From positions 1,047,458 to 1,111,457 of the forward strand of contig NZ_LGUI01000002.1 in NCBI RefSeq assembly GCF_002891295.1: a DNA stretch of 64,000 bases. The letters are read 5' to 3'. The position numbers and the translations under genes are program-made. This document shows positions 63,718 to 64,000 of this stretch, piece after piece. Within the stretch, counting starts at the first letter, position 1. Every line of letters begins with the position of its first letter. This stretch comes from Streptomyces eurocidicus. Its GTDB lineage: Bacteria > Actinomycetota > Actinomycetes > Streptomycetales > Streptomycetaceae. Under the pieces are notes generated by a model. The model ran no database searches, had not been told where the DNA came from, and saw nothing but the letters and a program-made list of their open reading frames with translations.

Positions 63718-64000
63718 ACCGCGCACCCCCACCCCTTAGCCAGCCCAAGGAACGCGCGGAGCGTGTTCCTTGGGGCCGGATCGCGGAGCGATCCGAGCCC
63801 GAGGCCAACGGAGTTGGCCTCCCGGGCCACGGAGTGGCCCGGATTCCCGGGACGAAGTCCCGGAATACCGCACGGAGTGCGGTGCTGTCTTTCCGTCGCG
63901 TAGCGACGGCGCGTCGTGTCTGCGGAGCAGACCGCGCGCCCCCACCCCTTAGCCAGCCCAAGGAACGCGCGGAGCGTGTTCCTTGGGGCCGGATCGCGGA
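63718..64000. repeat. Direct repeat with a 213-bp period at the window end
   Basis: The 70 bases from 63,718 recur at 63,931-64,000 with one mismatch (A at 63,725, G at 63,938). The second copy is cut by the window edge. The unit contains the hairpin series below. Confidence 0.9.
63744..64000 (+). other. Telomere-type hairpin array
   Basis: At least eight palindromes occur in 190 bases, each with a 3-nt loop of the form C-GNA-G: 63,744-63,774 (GGA), 63,777-63,795 (GGA), 63,801-63,821 (GGA), 63,822-63,842 (GGA), 63,847-63,863 (GAA), 63,867-63,883 (GGA), 63,893-63,909 (GTA) and 63,918-63,932 (GGA). The first recurs at 63,957-63,987. Close-set hairpins of this type characterise Streptomyces telomeric 3' overhangs. 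Confidence 0.85.

Noticed and set aside
63373..63732. N-terminal extension of the TtrA-like helicase by about 120 codons
   Set aside because: The extension lies in AT-richer promoter-like DNA without coding character, and the ATG at 63,370-63,372 has a good ribosome site.
63605..63961. Open frame of 118 codons across the terminal hairpins
   Set aside because: It is generated by the palindromic repeats, has no ribosome site or motif, and repeats with the DNA unit.

Overview
The window is very GC-rich, uses GTG starts and purine-rich ribosome binding sites freely, and carries families typical of Streptomyces. It looks like the last ~64 kb of one arm of a linear Streptomyces chromosome or large linear plasmid. 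Three things support this: a HTH-tap-tpg operon for telomere replication (41.1-43.7 kb), a TtrA-type telomere-associated helicase (60.7-63.4 kb), and a closely packed series of DNA hairpins with GNA loops at 63.74-64.0 kb that looks like telomeric DNA. The telomere lies at or just beyond the right edge.

Layout. 0-7.5 kb: membrane protein and NarL-type two-component pair, a two-repeat protein, a repeat protein broken by a frameshift, and an XRE/MmyB-type regulator divergent from a small secreted protein. 8-9.4 kb: HxlR regulator divergent from a quinone oxidoreductase. 9.4-17.3 kb: a graveyard of gene scraps (integrase, PhnA, IS5 transposases, histidine phosphatase, type III polyketide synthase) with a few intact secreted or hypothetical genes. 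18-20.5 kb: a UvrD-like helicase joined to a nuclease-like domain. 20.6-30.8 kb: a decayed IS5 copy, several small secreted proteins, an acyltransferase, a broken SDR, and a TetR-controlled NmrA/SnoaL operon. 31-40.9 kb: ABC-F protein, broken SGNH hydrolase, glutaredoxin-like protein, vWA protein, lipoprotein, broken phospholipase D-like gene, and an SH3 protein. 41-45.4 kb: telomere operon, then a serine hydrolase behind an iron box. 45.9-60.3 kb: decayed catabolic genes with a MarR regulator, IS110, hydroxyacid dehydrogenase, AraC/NmrA pair, a possible orphan graspetide pair, a second and broken tpg, tRNA-fMet, and an IS5 copy. 60.4-64 kb: small basic protein, TtrA-like helicase, telomeric hairpins.

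How it works together. The coherent system is linear-replicon end maintenance: the terminal protein (Tpg), its recruiter (Tap), the end-proximal helicase (TtrA) and the hairpin-rich terminal DNA. Around it is plastic accessory DNA in which insertion-sequence remnants abut truncated genes. Single-base frameshifts are frequent and many lie at G or C runs, so some pseudogene calls may be sequencing errors rather than decay. All domain assignments come from reading motifs by eye; no database search was run.
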